Below, one piece after another: positions 28,615 through 38,728 of a stretch of 64,000 nt of DNA; the first letter of the stretch is position 1, and every line of letters starts with the position of its first letter. The stretch covers positions 1 to 64,000 of the forward strand of contig JAJEAC010000086.1 of assembly GCA_022824315.1 (NCBI GenBank), in the 5' to 3' direction. The notes below the pieces were generated by a model. That model did not search any database, had not been told where the DNA came from, and saw only the letters and a list, made by a program, of their open reading frames with translations. The stretch is from Silicimonas sp. GTDB taxonomy: Bacteria; Pseudomonadota; Alphaproteobacteria; Rhodobacterales; Rhodobacteraceae. The translations under genes were made by a program, and so were the position numbers.

Positions 28615-29024
28615 ATGCTCTGCGCATTGGGGAGGGGGCTTCCTGATTCTCAGGCCATTGCGGGCATGTGCACGTCTTGTGCAAGCCTCCTCAGGCGGCC
28701 CGCCTTCATCTTCAGGATGCCCAGCCATCTGTTGTTCCAGGCGACGTTGACACCGCGGTCATGTTTCAGGTCCCAGGTGCGGCATTTCCAGTGTCGCACT
28801 GACGGAAGCAAAACGTGCCCTCTTCCTGTTCGCTCCAATCTGCCGGCAATTGGAACGGGCAAGCGCCGTTGATTTTTGACTTGCAACTGTCGGCGCATCG
28901 TCATAATTCGCGCCAACTTCACAGGCAGGGCTTGGGCCGTCGAGGGATGCATTCTCGTCAGGTCCGCCGGTTGGGAGAGATCTCTGACGTCCTGCCGAGG
29001 CGCAAACCGGGAAAGGAAATGGAC
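28615..29024. other. Upstream region of rpsB
   Basis: No gene is recognised in these 410 bp. It should hold the rpsB-tsf promoter and the S2 autoregulatory leader. TTGACT at 28876-28881 and CATAAT at 28902-28907 are candidate boxes, but their 20-bp spacing is wider than usual, so the call is weak. Confidence 0.35.
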
Positions 29025-30086
29025 ATGGCGCTCCCTGAATTCACGATGCGCCAGCTTTTGGAAGCTGGCGTGCATTTCGGTCACCAGACACAGCGGTGGA
29101 ATCCACGCATGTCGGAGTTCATCTATGGTGAACGCAACGGCATCCACATCATCGACTTGACCCAGACCGTGCCCATGCTGGACGCGGCGTTGAACACCAT
29201 TCGTGAGACGGTGGCAAAAAACGGTCGCATTCTGTTTGTCGGCACGAAGCGGCAGGCGCAGAAGCCAATTGCCGAGGCGGCTGAGAAGTGCGCTCAGTAT
29301 TACATGAACCACCGTTGGCTCGGCGGTACGCTGACGAACTGGAAGACGGTCTCGCAGTCGATCAAGCGCCTGAAAGAGATTGACGAGCAGATGGCTGACG
29401 GGGCGGAGGGCCTGACAAAGAAGGAACGCCTTGGCATCGAGCGCGAGCAATCGAAGCTTCAGGCGTCGCTTGGCGGAATTCGCGAAATGGGCGGCGTTCC
29501 GGATCTACTCTTTGTGATCGACGTGAACAAGGAAGACCTCGCGGTCGCCGAGGCGAGGAAACTGGGGATTCCTGTCGTTGCCATCGTTGACACGAACTGC
29601 ACGCCGGACGGCATTGACTACATCATTCCTGGCAATGACGATGCGTCGCGGGCGGTGGCGCTCTACTGTGACCTTGTAAGCCGAGCTGCGCTTGATGGCA
29701 TGAGTGCCCAGCTTGGCGCAGCCGGTATCGACATTGGAGAGATGGAAACGGCTGCGGAGGAGCCGGCTCTCGAAGCAGGGGCCGGCACGCCGACAACCGA
29801 AGATGCACCGAACGTTGTGTTAGTCGCCGAGGCTGCGCAGACGGACGAGTCAAAGGCCAACGAAGCGCCTGCGCAAGAGGCACCGGAGCAGAATGCGGTT
29901 GGCGGCGGTGCGGACGCCCCGGAAGGAACGCCAGACAGGAAGGCTGATGCAGTTGAACGGATGGCATTAGCCGAGTCCGTAGCTGCAGCGACGACTGCAA
30001 CCCAGGATGCAACTTCGGCAGACGAACCGGAAGCCAAAGGGACGGCGGCGGCGAAGGAGCCTGCCAGCATCGAAAAAGCTGGCTGA
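29025..30086 (+). CDS. rpsB: 30S ribosomal protein S2
   Basis: ATG 29025 is chosen because AAAGGA lies 7 nt upstream and because alphaproteobacterial S2 starts [21 protein letters not shown]. An ATG 6 bp earlier is less well placed. S2 motifs include [20 protein letters not shown] and [17 protein letters not shown]2 binds the 30S body and is needed for S1 attachment. The protein is 353 residues. The final 110 or so form a low-complexity Ala/Glu/Asp/Thr-rich tail beyond the normal fold, longer than the typical bacterial S2 of about 240-260 residues. It is followed by tsf in the usual order. Confidence 0.97.
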   Translation: MALPEFTMRQLLEAGVHFGHQTQRWNPRMSEFIYGERNGIHIIDLTQTVPMLDAALNTIRETVAKNGRILFVGTKRQAQKPIAEAAEKCAQYYMNHRWLGGTLTNWKTVSQSIKRLKEIDEQMADGAEGLTKKERLGIEREQSKLQASLGGIREMGGVPDLLFVIDVNKEDLAVAEARKLGIPVVAIVDTNCTPDGIDYIIPGNDDASRAVALYCDLVSRAALDGMSAQLGAAGIDIGEMETAAEEPALEAGAGTPTTEDAPNVVLVAEAAQTDESKANEAPAQEAPEQNAVGGGADAPEGTPDRKADAVERMALAESVAAATTATQDATSADEPEAKGTAAAKEPASIEKAG

Positions 30087-30156
30087 AGCCCAATCAGGCA
30101 GATGGAAATCAGGGTGCGGCAATCGTGCCCGGGACGAGCGGTCAAGGAGAGCCAGG

Positions 30157-31071
30157 ATGTCAATCACTGCAGCACTTGTGAAAGAGCTTCGCGACGCAAC
30201 CGGCGCAGGCATGATGGATGCCAAGAAGGCGCTGACGGAAACCGACGGCGACATGCAGGCCGCCGCGGATTGGCTGCGAACGAAAGGGTTGGCGAAGGCA
30301 GACAAGAAGTCGGGGCGCACGGCCGCCGACGGCCTCGTGGCCCTCAGGACAGACGGGGGCAGGGGCGTTGTCGTTGAGGTAAACTCCGAGACCGACTTCG
30401 TCGCCAAGAATGAGGAATTCCAGTCGATGGTCGCGAATCTGGCCACGGCTGCTCTCGCCGTCGACGATGTCGAAGCATTGAAGTCCGCGGACCTAGGAGG
30501 GAAACCTGCCTCGGAAGTGATCATTGATGCCGTGGCCAAGATCGGAGAGAACATTCAGCTTCGCAGGATGGCCAGCATGGACGGCGACCGCGTTGCATCA
30601 TACGTACACAACGCGGTCGCCCAAGGCGTGGGAAAGATCGGGGTTCTGGTGGCGTATTCGGGTGCCGACTCGGAGCTTCCGAGGCAGATTGCCATGCACG
30701 TGGCGGCCATCAATCCCGCCGCGCTTGACGAGGCCAGCCTTGATGCCGCCACGGTCGAGAAGGAGCGCGACATCCAGATGGAAATTGCGCGCGAGAGCGG
30801 GAAGCCCGAGGCAGTGATCGAGAAGATGATCGAGGGCCGGATGAGGAAGTTCATTGCCGAATCCACGCTCCTGAATCAGGCATTTGTCGTGAATCCGGAC
30901 CTCACGGTTGGCAAGGCGGCGGCAGAGGCCGGGATCGAGGTGACAGGTTTCGTTCGTCTCGAAGTGGGTGAAGGCATCGAGAAGAAAGAAGAGGATTTCG
31001 CGGCCGAAGTCGCGAAGGCTGCCCAAGTGGTGCAAGATCCCGCGACACATGACGAAGAACCCGATGCTTAA
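30157..31071 (+). CDS. tsf: Elongation factor Ts
   Basis: This 304-residue EF-Ts, the nucleotide-exchange factor for EF-Tu, starts at ATG 30157 with [21 protein letters not shown], the conserved EF-Tu-contacting UBA-like domain. The core motif [22 protein letters not shown] is also present. The ATG follows AGAGCCAGG. The gene lies 70 bp after rpsB in the universal rpsB-tsf operon. A short acidic C-terminal extension ends TAHDEEPDA-like sequence. Length is normal for alphaproteobacteria. pyrH and frr, which often follow in other bacteria, are not here. Confidence 0.97.
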   Translation: MSITAALVKELRDATGAGMMDAKKALTETDGDMQAAADWLRTKGLAKADKKSGRTAADGLVALRTDGGRGVVVEVNSETDFVAKNEEFQSMVANLATAALAVDDVEALKSADLGGKPASEVIIDAVAKIGENIQLRRMASMDGDRVASYVHNAVAQGVGKIGVLVAYSGADSELPRQIAMHVAAINPAALDEASLDAATVEKERDIQMEIARESGKPEAVIEKMIEGRMRKFIAESTLLNQAFVVNPDLTVGKAAAEAGIEVTGFVRLEVGEGIEKKEEDFAAEVAKAAQVVQDPATHDEEPDA

Positions 31072-31390
31072 CGGAGCATCTGGCCCCATTTGACGGATTC
31101 CCCGGGGTTGCAGGAACTTCAGGCGGGCATACGTGACTGTATCGGGATTGCTGTCTTCGCTGAGCTTTGCCTTCGGCATTGAACGGACCGCCCATTCGCG
31201 CAATTACTTGGACAAACTACCTGAATAAATGGCAGTAAGCATTTGATTTAAAAAGTGTATGTCGTTTGAGCTTGCGCCGGAAGGTCCGTGCAGTTTATTC
31301 AGCAGCTCGGCAAGATGCTGTCCGGAGTTGTGGCATCCGTCCGGATGCGTGCCCTTAATTTAACATAATGCGCCTTATGCGCCTTTCGGA
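31072..31390. other. Intergenic space between convergent tsf and phoB
   Basis: This contains no recognisable gene. Features include an AT-rich part around 31226-31262 and a small hairpin (GCATCC/GGATGC near 31337-31352). These may help end transcription from both sides, but neither is a clear intrinsic terminator. Confidence 0.4.
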
Positions 31391-32080
31391 TCAGCCCAAG
31401 GCATAGCCCGCGCTGCGAACGGTGCGAACCGGGTTGCTCCCCCCGTGCTTGCACAGCGCCTTCCGAAGCCGGCCAATGTGCACATCGACCGTTCGCGTGT
31501 CCACGTAGATGTCCCGACCCCAGACGCGATCAAGCAGTTGCTCCCGCGACCAGACCCGGCCCGGCTTGTCCATGAACGCCGCCAGCAAGCGGAACTCGGT
31601 CGGGCCGAGCTTGATCGGCTTCTTGTTCCGCGTGACCTTGTGCGTTTCGGAATCAAGCACGATGTCCTCGAATTCCAGCCGCATGCCCACGGTCGTCGGA
31701 CGAATGCGCCGCAACTGCGTCCTGACCCGCGCCATCAGTTCAGCGACCGAATACGGCTTGATGACATAATCGTCCGCGCCGATCTCCAGACCGCGCACAC
31801 GATCCTCCTCGTCCGAGCGAGCGGTCAGCATGATGACCGGAATGCCCCGCGTTTCGGTGCGCGACTTAAGGCGACGACAGATCTCGATGCCCGACACTCC
31901 CGGGAGCATCCAGTCGAGCACGATAACGTCCGGCGGAGCTTCCGCCACCAGAAGGAGCGCGTCATCGCCGCTTTCCGCCCCGGCAACTTCATAGCCTTCG
32001 GCCCGGAGATTGTATGCCAGGACCTCGCGCTGAGCGGCCTCATCCTCGACAATCAGGACGCTGGGCTGATTGGCGGGCAT
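31391..32080 (-). CDS. phoB: Phosphate regulon response regulator PhoB
   Basis: This 229-residue OmpR/PhoB-type regulator has receiver-domain residues in VLIVEDEAAQREVL and VIVLDWMLPGVSG (phosphorylated Asp near residue 55), MLTARSDEEDRV and DDYVIKPYS. The C-terminal winged helix includes GPTEFRLLAAFMDKPGRVWSREQLLDRVWGRD and VRTVRSAGYAL. When phosphorylated by PhoR it would bind Pho boxes, two of which are seen in this window. It follows phoU by 3 nt. In its operon order (phoR upstream, then phoU-phoB) the pst genes that often lie between are missing and are found at 57.5-62.1 kb. Confidence 0.95.
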   Translation of the reverse strand: MPANQPSVLIVEDEAAQREVLAYNLRAEGYEVAGAESGDDALLLVAEAPPDVIVLDWMLPGVSGIEICRRLKSRTETRGIPVIMLTARSDEEDRVRGLEIGADDYVIKPYSVAELMARVRTQLRRIRPTTVGMRLEFEDIVLDSETHKVTRNKKPIKLGPTEFRLLAAFMDKPGRVWSREQLLDRVWGRDIYVDTRTVDVHIGRLRKALCKHGGSNPVRTVRSAGYALG

Positions 32081-32083
32081 TTC

Positions 32084-32794
32084 CTAGGCCCCTTCATTGA
32101 TGTAAGGAGTCCGATCTTTCTTCGGTCTCGAATCATCGGGAAACTCGCCGGTGGCCATGTAGACCACCTGCTCCGCGATGTTTGTCACGTGATCTCCCAT
32201 CCTCTCCATGTTCTTGGCAATGAAGTGGAGATGCATGCACGGCGTGATGTTGCGCGGATCCTCCATCATGTAAGTCAAGAGCTCGCGAAAGATCGAATTG
32301 TACAGTTGATCCACGTCCCCGTCGCGCAGGATGATGCGCTCAGCCAGATCGGTATCGCGCTGAATGAACGCGTCCAATGCGTCCTTGAGCATGAATTGCA
32401 CCTCGCGCGCAATTCGCCTGATCGACACGTCCGCTTCCGCGACACGCTGAGACTCCGCGAGAACCTGTGTCCGCTTGGCAAGGTTCTTTGCATAGTCGCC
32501 GCAACGCTCGAGATTGGCGCTGATCCGTATCACGGTCAAAACGGTTCTCAGGTCGCTTGCCGTGGGCGCCCGAAGCGCGATTATTCGGGTCGCCTCATCA
32601 TTGATCTGTTCCTCAAGTTCATCGATTGCCGCGTCCCCTTCCCTGACCTTCCTGGACAGTTCGATGTCGCGCGCTTCAAGCGATTTGGCGCTGTCAAGGA
32701 TCGCGCGTTCCACCAAACCGCCCATCTTCATCAACATCCCTTGGATCGCTTCAAGATCGCGGTCGAAGGCGGAGGCAATGTGTTGCTCGTTCAT
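32084..32794 (-). CDS. phoU: Phosphate signalling protein PhoU
   Basis: ATG 32792-32794 is preferred (MNEQHIASAFDRDLEAIQGML), giving 236 residues. PhoU has two repeats of a three-helix bundle with metal-binding acidic patches, seen here in DIELSRKVREGDAAIDELEEQ and in DLAERIILRDGDVDQLYN with NMERMGDHVTNIAEQVVY. It relays the transport state of PstSCAB to PhoR, keeping the kinase off when phosphate is plentiful. The gene is tightly coupled to phoB. Its start overlaps the stop of a possible 133-codon frame (ATGA), which suggests that frame is translated. Confidence 0.94.
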   Translation of the reverse strand: MNEQHIASAFDRDLEAIQGMLMKMGGLVERAILDSAKSLEARDIELSRKVREGDAAIDELEEQINDEATRIIALRAPTASDLRTVLTVIRISANLERCGDYAKNLAKRTQVLAESQRVAEADVSIRRIAREVQFMLKDALDAFIQRDTDLAERIILRDGDVDQLYNSIFRELLTYMMEDPRNITPCMHLHFIAKNMERMGDHVTNIAEQVVYMATGEFPDDSRPKKDRTPYINEGA

Positions 32795-33192
32795 TTCCAC
32801 GTTCCTGCCCAATCCGGCAAGTGATGCAGCTTTTTGTCCAGCTGCGTTCGGGGCCGGCGAACATCTTTCCGATCGCGCAAGACTCCTCGAGCCCGCCAAG
32901 ATGGAAAAGAGCAATCTTCTGCCCCGCCCTGACCGCTTGCTGAATCAAGTGCATGAAGATAGCGACCGAAGAGTTCCGCTTCAACTCGCCGATGGATCCA
33001 TCGAGCCAGCCGGTAGAATCCGGATCGAGATTCAAGCGATGTCTGTCCGCCAGCAAGGCAAGCCCCGGCAGTGATCGATGCCAAGGGCAACGGCATCATC
33101 GATTCCGCGACCTGAACCCGGTTGCAGGCAATGGCTGCAGCCGATGACGTTGCAAGACTTGCCGCGGCAGGGGCGGTCGCATTCGCGTTCAT
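32791..33192 (-). CDS. Possible small protein coupled to phoU
   Basis: From an ATG at 33190-33192, with AGGAGAAGG 7-8 nt upstream, 133 codons run to a TGA that overlaps the phoU ATG as ATGA. The N-terminus is Ala/Thr/Ser-rich (MNANATAPAAASLATSSAAA) and the C-terminal half is Arg- and Trp-rich. I do not recognise it. In its favour are the ribosome site, the stop-start overlap and the Pho box 78 bp upstream. Against it, another frame over the middle part has a more coding-like third-base composition. It could instead be an untranslated or leader-peptide region of a PhoB-regulated phoU-phoB mRNA. Confidence 0.3.
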   Translation of the reverse strand: MNANATAPAAASLATSSAAAIACNRVQVAESMMPLPLASITAGACLAGGQTSLESRSGFYRLARWIHRRVEAELFGRYLHALDSASGQGGAEDCSFPSWRARGVLRDRKDVRRPRTQLDKKLHHLPDWAGTWK

Positions 33193-33269
33193 TATAGAGC
33201 CTTCTCCTGGCTGATCCGGGCCGCACCACGCAGCCCGGTGTATCGTCTCTTAGGTGTCGCTGTCTGCGC

Positions 33270-33302
33270 TTTTGTTACATCTCCATAAATGTTTTATGAC
33301 AA
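33270..33302 (-). promoter_or_regulatory. Pho-box-like array upstream of the phoU-phoB unit
   Basis: Read on the minus strand, three 11-bp units follow each other: TTGTCATAAAA, CATTTATGGAG, ATGTAACAAAA. Each is a 7-mer like the Pho-box half-site (consensus CTGTCAT) plus a 4-bp A-rich spacer. The array overlaps the last codons of phoR and faces phoU-phoB, implying PhoB autoregulation. Confidence 0.6.
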
Positions 33303-34361
33303 TTCGTCCGGACTTTCATGTGGGACGCGGGCCTCGTCGCGTGGCAAGACGACCGAAAAGCGGCTTCCTCTGCCCATCTCGCTCTCGATGCGGAGCCGAC
33401 CCCTGTGCCGATTGACGATGTGCTTCACGATCGCAAGCCCGAGCCCCGTGCCGCCCATTTCGCGCGACCGATGCGAATCGATCCGGTAGAATCGTTCGGT
33501 CAATCGGGGAACGTGATGCATGTCGATGCCAGCACCGGTGTCAGACACGGTCAGGAGCGCTGCATCTCCCTGAATCATCGGATGGGCGTCCGTGGATTGC
33601 ACGGATACGTCCACGGTGGCGCCCGGCCCCGAATACTTGATTGCATTCTCGACCAGGTTCGTCGCCACCTGAGACAATTGATCGACATCGCCCGGCACGG
33701 CGAGGTCGGCATCGAGACCTGAAGTCGTCACATGCACATCATGCTCGTCTGCCAGCGGTCCAAGAGCACTGACGGCGGCTCGAACGACAGCGGGAAGTTG
33801 GACCTGATCCGTAGGTCGCAACCTCTCTTCCGCTTCGACCCGGCTCAACGACAGGAGGTCGGCCACCAGGCGGTTCATCCGGTTGGCCTCTCGTGCCATT
33901 ATGCCGAGGAACCTTTCGCGTACCTGCGCGTCGTCGCGTGCCGTCCCGCGCAGGGTTTCGACGAATCCAAGAAGCGCCGTCAACGGTGTCCGAAGCTCGT
34001 GGCTGACATTTGCCACGAAGTCACGCCGCATCTGCCCCGCCTCCTCCATCGCGGTGCGATCCTCGAAGCAAGCCAGCACATGCCCCGTGCCGCCAACGGG
34101 AGTGCATGTCGCTTCGAACGCGACATCACCGCGCTCATTCGCCGCAAGAAACTGCGCCGAGGTCGTTTCACCAGACGCCAATGCCTGTTCCAGCGCATCC
34201 AGGATCGACGGCTGCCGCAATGCGGCAATGTAGTGGCGTCCGTTGATCTGATCCGAGAAGAGTCGCCTTGCGGCCGCATTGGACTCGCGGATGCGACCAT
34301 CCTGGTCAACCAGAATTCCGGGGATGGGAATCGCTTCGACGACGCTGTCCCACATGTCCAT
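33294..34361 (-). CDS. phoR: Phosphate regulon sensor histidine kinase PhoR
   Basis: The ATG at 34359-34361 (MDMWDSVVEAIPIPGILVDQDG) gives 355 residues, though the frame is open to 34475 and the start is uncertain. A PAS domain (about residues 5-95) precedes the kinase: H-box FVANVSHELRTPLTALLGFV (His near residue 123), N-box VATNLVENAIKYS, G1 LLTVSDTGAGID and G2 MGGTGLGLAIVKHIV. I see no clear membrane segment, so contact with the Pst complex is probably via PhoU. The gene ends inside the Pho box that drives phoU-phoB. It phosphorylates PhoB under phosphate limitation. Confidence 0.92.
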   Translation of the reverse strand: MDMWDSVVEAIPIPGILVDQDGRIRESNAAARRLFSDQINGRHYIAALRQPSILDALEQALASGETTSAQFLAANERGDVAFEATCTPVGGTGHVLACFEDRTAMEEAGQMRRDFVANVSHELRTPLTALLGFVETLRGTARDDAQVRERFLGIMAREANRMNRLVADLLSLSRVEAEERLRPTDQVQLPAVVRAAVSALGPLADEHDVHVTTSGLDADLAVPGDVDQLSQVATNLVENAIKYSGPGATVDVSVQSTDAHPMIQGDAALLTVSDTGAGIDMHHVPRLTERFYRIDSHRSREMGGTGLGLAIVKHIVNRHRGRLRIESEMGRGSRFSVVLPRDEARVPHESPDELS

Positions 34362-34609
34362 GACCCGTTTGTGCCTGTCCTGTCCTGTTAGCGCATGCGG
34401 CAGCAGGGTTGAAGTCGCAACCCGGACGCAAGTGCCTTGCGCCAGTGCACAACCTGCCTTGCTGCTACAGGTCAAGTCTCATGCTGCGGCGGATCCGCTG
34501 GCAGGTCCCCTGCCCCAGTGTCGAGGCGGCGCCCGGTCGCATCGATTGCGCGATTGCTCGCCAGCTTGGGGAAAGACGCCCGGCAACACGGGGTTCCGGC
34601 GGCAGATCT

Positions 34610-35143
34610 TCAGCCGTTCATCACAGCCAGGCCAGCACGGTATTCCTGCTGGCGCAGCTGGTAGTGCTCGGCTGCCGCACGGATCATCTCGACGTGGCGC
34701 ACCTCGACCTGGCGCACGACCTTGCCTGGCACTCCAAGGACAAGCGACCCGTCGGGAATCTCCTTGCCCTCCGGGACGAACGTACCCGCTCCGATGAGGC
34801 TGTTCGCCCCGATGACCGCGCCGTTGAGTATTGTCGCGCCCATGCCCACCAGGGCATTGTCCATGATCGTGCAGCCATGAAGCATGGCCTTGTGCCCGAT
34901 CGTGACGTTTGCGCCGATCCGGCAAGGAAAGCCAGGATCGGTATGGATCACCGTGCCATCCTGCACGTTTGAGCCCGAACCCATCACGATCGGCTCGCTG
35001 TCGCCCCGAAGCGTGGCCGAAAACCAGATCGAGCACTTCCGGCCAATCCGCACATCTCCAATGACATTTGCATCCGGCGCGATCCAGAAATCGCCATCGG
35101 CCGGCAGGGACGGATGCCTCTCACCGAGGGAATAAACGGTCAT
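34610..35143 (-). CDS. Gamma-class carbonic anhydrase-like hexapeptide protein
   Basis: This 177-residue left-handed beta-helix protein has repeated hexapeptides ([21 protein letters not shown] onward) and the zinc histidines of gamma carbonic anhydrases in VIHTDPG and [14 protein letters not shown]-terminal helix follows ([18 protein letters not shown]). It would act as a trimer with one metal per interface. Family members (YrdA, PaaY, CaiE-like) have varied or low anhydrase activity. Its ATG overlaps the gmk stop by 4 nt, so the two are co-translated, although no metabolic link to guanylate kinase is known. Confidence 0.9.
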   Translation of the reverse strand: MTVYSLGERHPSLPADGDFWIAPDANVIGDVRIGRKCSIWFSATLRGDSEPIVMGSGSNVQDGTVIHTDPGFPCRIGANVTIGHKAMLHGCTIMDNALVGMGATILNGAVIGANSLIGAGTFVPEGKEIPDGSLVLGVPGKVVRQVEVRHVEMIRAAAEHYQLRQQEYRAGLAVMNG

Positions 35144-35784
35144 CTCCGCGCCTCGAACTCGGCCCGCAGCCGACGCACGTGATCGGCAAGTCCCGGCTGC
35201 TGCACGCGCCGCAGGCGTTCGGCCAAAATTATGTTCTTGAGCTGGTCTTCCGTCGCGTCGAGGTCGCTGTTGACCAGGACGTAGTCATAGTCGGACCAAT
35301 GGCTGATTTCGTCCCAGCTGTTCGTCATCCGCTGTGCGATGACATCTGCGCAGTCCTGTCCGCGCCTCTCCAACCTGCTGCGCAGTTCGTCAATGGACGG
35401 CGGCAGGAGAAAGATCGACAGGACGAAGCGTGCAAGCTGAGAACTCGTGATTTGTTGTGCGCCTTGCCAGTCAATGTCGAACAGAACGTCAACTCCTGAC
35501 TTCATCGCCTCTTCCACGGGTCGGCGAGGAGACCCGTAGCGGTTGTTGAAGACGTTCGCATGCTCCAGCATCCGACCATCCTCGACCATGCGCTGGAACT
35601 CGTCTTCGCGCAGGAAGAAATAGTCCACCCCGTCGGTCTCGCCGGCCCGCGGTTTCCGCGTCGTCGCAGAAACCGAAAACTGGATTTCTGCATCCCACTC
35701 AAGCAGGCGCCGGGCCAGGGTCGACTTGCCTGCCCCCGACGGCGACGAAAGAATGATGAGCAGTCCAATGCGGTTGGGACTCAT
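35140..35784 (-). CDS. gmk: Guanylate kinase
   Basis: This ATP-dependent kinase converts GMP to GDP. The P-loop is [18 protein letters not shown] near residue 15. GMP-binding residues lie in [21 protein letters not shown]. The core has [15 protein letters not shown] and [13 protein letters not shown], and the lid [18 protein letters not shown]. The start ATG at 35782-35784 ([15 protein letters not shown]) gives 214 residues, the normal length. Further ATGs at 35790 and 35802 and a TTG at 35829 are in frame, but none has a strong ribosome site. Its stop overlaps the carbonic anhydrase-like gene start. Confidence 0.94.
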   Translation of the reverse strand: MSPNRIGLLIILSSPSGAGKSTLARRLLEWDAEIQFSVSATTRKPRAGETDGVDYFFLREDEFQRMVEDGRMLEHANVFNNRYGSPRRPVEEAMKSGVDVLFDIDWQGAQQITSSQLARFVLSIFLLPPSIDELRSRLERRGQDCADVIAQRMTNSWDEISHWSDYDYVLVNSDLDATEDQLKNIILAERLRRVQQPGLADHVRRLRAEFEARR

Positions 35785-36050
35785 ATGCATCGCTTGGCTC
35801 ATGTCAGGCCGCGAAAAATTTCGCGCCAAGCCCGTCTTCCATCGGAAGACTCGGCGATGTCAGGGACGTCCGAGCCCCGTTCCGCATGGTCACTGCCTCG
35901 CACTTCCCCGCACGTGATGTCACCCCGCGATTCGCGCGTGCAGAGCCCCGCTGCCCCCAGCGACGCTCCTTCTCCATCATTGGCCGCATCCAGGGCACAT
36001 GCCGCCGGTCCGGAACCGACGGCGTCCCCGGACACGCGCCATCGAAACGC

Positions 36051-37421
36051 TCATACAGCGGCAGCGCTGCCCGCGCTTGATCGGCGCGCAGAAAGCTCCT
36101 CGGCCACAAGGAAGGCCAGTTCGAGCGCCTGGCTTGCGTTCAGGCGTGGGTCACAGGCCGTGTGATATCGGTCGGACAGGTCTTGTTCCGACACTGCCCT
36201 TACGCCGCCTGTGCATTCGGTTACGTCTTTCCCGGTCATTTCGACGTGGACACCGCCCGGAATCGTTCCCTCGGATGCATGGATCTGGAAAAATTCTCTC
36301 ACTTCGCGCAAGACCGCGTCAAACGGACGTGTCTTGTATCCGGTCGAAGACTTGATGGTATTGCCATGCATCGGATCGCTCGACCAGACGACCTCGGCAC
36401 CTTCCTGCTTTACGGCCTTGATGAGCCGCGGCAGGTGAGTGCCGACATTGCCTGCACCAAAGCGCACAATGAGCGTCAGGCGTCCCGGCTCATTCTCGGG
36501 GTTCAATCGTGCCATCAGGCTCCTGAGATCGTCCTCCGTCATCGACGGGCCGCACTTGAGGCCGATCGGGTTCTGGACCCCTCGTGCGAATTCGACATGG
36601 GCTCCGTCGAGCTGTCGCGTGCGGTCACCGATCCAGATCATGTGGCCGGATCCCGCCAGCGGCAACCCGGTCGTCGAATCGATTCGGCAAAGCGCCTCCT
36701 CGTATTCGAGCAGCAGTGCCTCGTGGCTTGTGAAAAAATCCACCGTATCCAGTTCGTGGGCTCTCTCGGAAGTCAGGCCAGCCGCGGCCATGAAGTCCAG
36801 CGTGTCCTGAATGCGGTTCGCGATGTTGCGGTATTTCTGCGCCTCGTCTCGATCGGTGAAGCCGAGCGTCCACGAGTGCACGTGGTGAACGTCAGCAAAG
36901 CCGCCCTTCGAAAAGGCGCGCAGCAGGTTCAGCGTGGCAGCCGCCTGCGTGTACGCCTGCAGCATCTTTTCCGGCACGGGCGTGCGCGCATCCTCGGTGA
37001 ACTCGATCTCGTTGATGATGTCGCCGCGATAGGATTGCAATTCCACGCCGTCCACGGACTCGGTTGGCGCTGAGCGCGGCTTTGCGAACTGTCCGGCCAT
37101 CCGGCCGACCTTCACAACCGGCACCTTTGCGCCGTAAGTGAGCACGATTGCCATCTGGAGAAGCACCTTGAAGGTATCCCGGATGTTGTCAGCCGAGAAC
37201 TCCGAAAAGCTCTCTGCACAGTCCCCGCCCTGCATCAAAAAGCCCTCTCCGCGAGACACGGCCGCGAGCTGCCGCTTCAGGGTCCGCGCCTCTCCGGCAA
37301 ACACAAGCGGCGGATACTTTGCAAGCTGCCCCTCGACGGCCTTCAGTCGAACGTCATCCGGATAATCCGGCATCTGTACCCTGGGCTTCGATCTCCACCC
37401 GGTCTTTTGCCAGTCTTTCAT
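36051..37421 (-). CDS. aroG: Class II 3-deoxy-7-phosphoheptulonate synthase
   Basis: This 456-residue enzyme catalyses the first step of the shikimate pathway, condensing phosphoenolpyruvate with erythrose 4-phosphate. It is the type II (plant and actinobacterial/alphaproteobacterial) form, with [15 protein letters not shown] (metal-binding Cys), [33 protein letters not shown] and [18 protein letters not shown]. The start is [20 protein letters not shown], in line with the family. The C-terminus, [12 protein letters not shown], is a short tail. It stands alone, divergent from the GlxA-type regulator gene. The symbol is used loosely; aroH or aroF may be used in other genomes. Confidence 0.95.
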   Translation of the reverse strand: MKDWQKTGWRSKPRVQMPDYPDDVRLKAVEGQLAKYPPLVFAGEARTLKRQLAAVSRGEGFLMQGGDCAESFSEFSADNIRDTFKVLLQMAIVLTYGAKVPVVKVGRMAGQFAKPRSAPTESVDGVELQSYRGDIINEIEFTEDARTPVPEKMLQAYTQAAATLNLLRAFSKGGFADVHHVHSWTLGFTDRDEAQKYRNIANRIQDTLDFMAAAGLTSERAHELDTVDFFTSHEALLLEYEEALCRIDSTTGLPLAGSGHMIWIGDRTRQLDGAHVEFARGVQNPIGLKCGPSMTEDDLRSLMARLNPENEPGRLTLIVRFGAGNVGTHLPRLIKAVKQEGAEVVWSSDPMHGNTIKSSTGYKTRPFDAVLREVREFFQIHASEGTIPGGVHVEMTGKDVTECTGGVRAVSEQDLSDRYHTACDPRLNASQALELAFLVAEELSARRSSAGSAAAV

Positions 37422-37582
37422 TTTGGGTTCCTCAAGGTTCCGTGGTTTGCGGACGACACCTATATCTCCGGGCTATCTGGAAGGAAACCGCCACGACACA
37501 AAATTCTGGACGCTTGATTCTTGCCAAACGTGCCGATTCGTGGTCCGTCTGAGCCATGCGTACCCGCCCGAAAGGGATAGAC

Positions 37583-38587
37583 ATGGGCGACACTCCGGTT
37601 CAGACTGTCAACGTAGCGGCTTCGAACTCTCCGCGGCGCTTTGTCTTCGTGCTGCTAAACCAGTTCACGCTCCTTTGCTATGCATGCGCGGTCGAAAGCC
37701 TTCGCATTGCCAATCGCATGGCCGGCCACACGCTTTACGAGTGGAGAGTGACAGGTGAAGGCGGAACATCCGTCACCTGCTCCGCCGGAACAGCCTTTGC
37801 GCTCGATGGAGGTCTCGACGAGGTTGCGCGCGACGAAACGGTTGTGCTCTGTGGCGGTATCGACGTTGCGTCTGCGACGACGAAGGCGCTTCTCAACTGG
37901 GTCCGGCGCGAGTCCCGTCGCGGAGTGTCCATGGGAGGTCTTTGCACCGCGAGCTATTGCTTGGCAAGGGCCGGCCTTCTGTCGGGCAAGCGAGCAACGA
38001 TTCATTGGGAAAACCAGGACAGCTTCCTGGAGGAATTTGACGACATCACGCTTACCAAATCGGTCTTCGTCGTGGATGGCAGGTACTTCACGACGGCTGG
38101 CGGCACGGCCTCGATCGACCTCATGCTCAAGTTCATCGCCGACGACCACGGCGAAGAGCTCGCCAGCGCCGTTGCCGATCAACTGATTTACACGACGGTC
38201 CGCACAGACCAAGACACCCAGCGTCTTTCCGTGCCGACCCGGATAGGCGTCAGGCATCCGAAGCTCTCTTCGGTCATCCAGATGATGGAAAACAACATTG
38301 AAGAACCGAAGAGCCCTTCGCTTCTCGCCAAGGAAGTCGGCATGTCCACCCGGCAACTGGAAAGGCTCTTCCGTCGCTATCTGAACCGAAGCCCAAAGCG
38401 CTACTACATGGAACTGCGTCTCCAGAAGGCACGCAACCTGCTTATGCAGACGGACATGAGCGTCATAAACGTGGCCCTTGCCTGCGGGTTTGCATCACCG
38501 TCGCATTTTTCGAAGTGCTACCGGGCGCAATACAGCATCACGCCGTATCGCGAACGTGGAGCGCAGGCCACCCGACTGGTGGTTTGA
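37583..38587 (+). CDS. GlxA-family AraC-type transcriptional regulator
   Basis: Starting at ATG 37583 behind AAAGGGAT, this 334-residue protein has an N-terminal DJ-1/PfpI-like domain (FVFVLLNQFTLLCYACAVESL, GVSMGGLCTASYCLARAGLL) and a C-terminal AraC double helix-turn-helix (PSLLAKEVGMSTRQLERLFRR, NVALACGFASPSHFSKCYR). Relatives such as GbdR, CdhR and ArgR-type GlxA regulators control use of betaine, carnitine or arginine. Here the possible target is the MFS gene about 140 bp downstream. The nucleophile-elbow cysteine is present in the GGLCTAS block, though these proteins usually sense rather than catalyse. An earlier in-frame ATG at 37556 lacks a good ribosome site. Confidence 0.9.
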   Translation: MGDTPVQTVNVAASNSPRRFVFVLLNQFTLLCYACAVESLRIANRMAGHTLYEWRVTGEGGTSVTCSAGTAFALDGGLDEVARDETVVLCGGIDVASATTKALLNWVRRESRRGVSMGGLCTASYCLARAGLLSGKRATIHWENQDSFLEEFDDITLTKSVFVVDGRYFTTAGGTASIDLMLKFIADDHGEELASAVADQLIYTTVRTDQDTQRLSVPTRIGVRHPKLSSVIQMMENNIEEPKSPSLLAKEVGMSTRQLERLFRRYLNRSPKRYYMELRLQKARNLLMQTDMSVINVALACGFASPSHFSKCYRAQYSITPYRERGAQATRLVV

Positions 38588-38728
38588 GGCCGGCCCGTTC
38601 GGCGCGGTTTCACAAGCGATGCCAAACCCCCAATCGTCATTCGGGGCGCCGTTTGCGCCGTGGCGGGCCCTGCCCCGCCAAGCACATTCCCAATGGACGT
38701 TGGCGCCTCCTGGCCATAGCGTCGCGGC

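Noticed and set aside
28650-29450. Minus-strand frame of 266 codons opposite modA-rpsB
   Set aside because: It overlaps the conserved start of rpsB and has no recognisable family.
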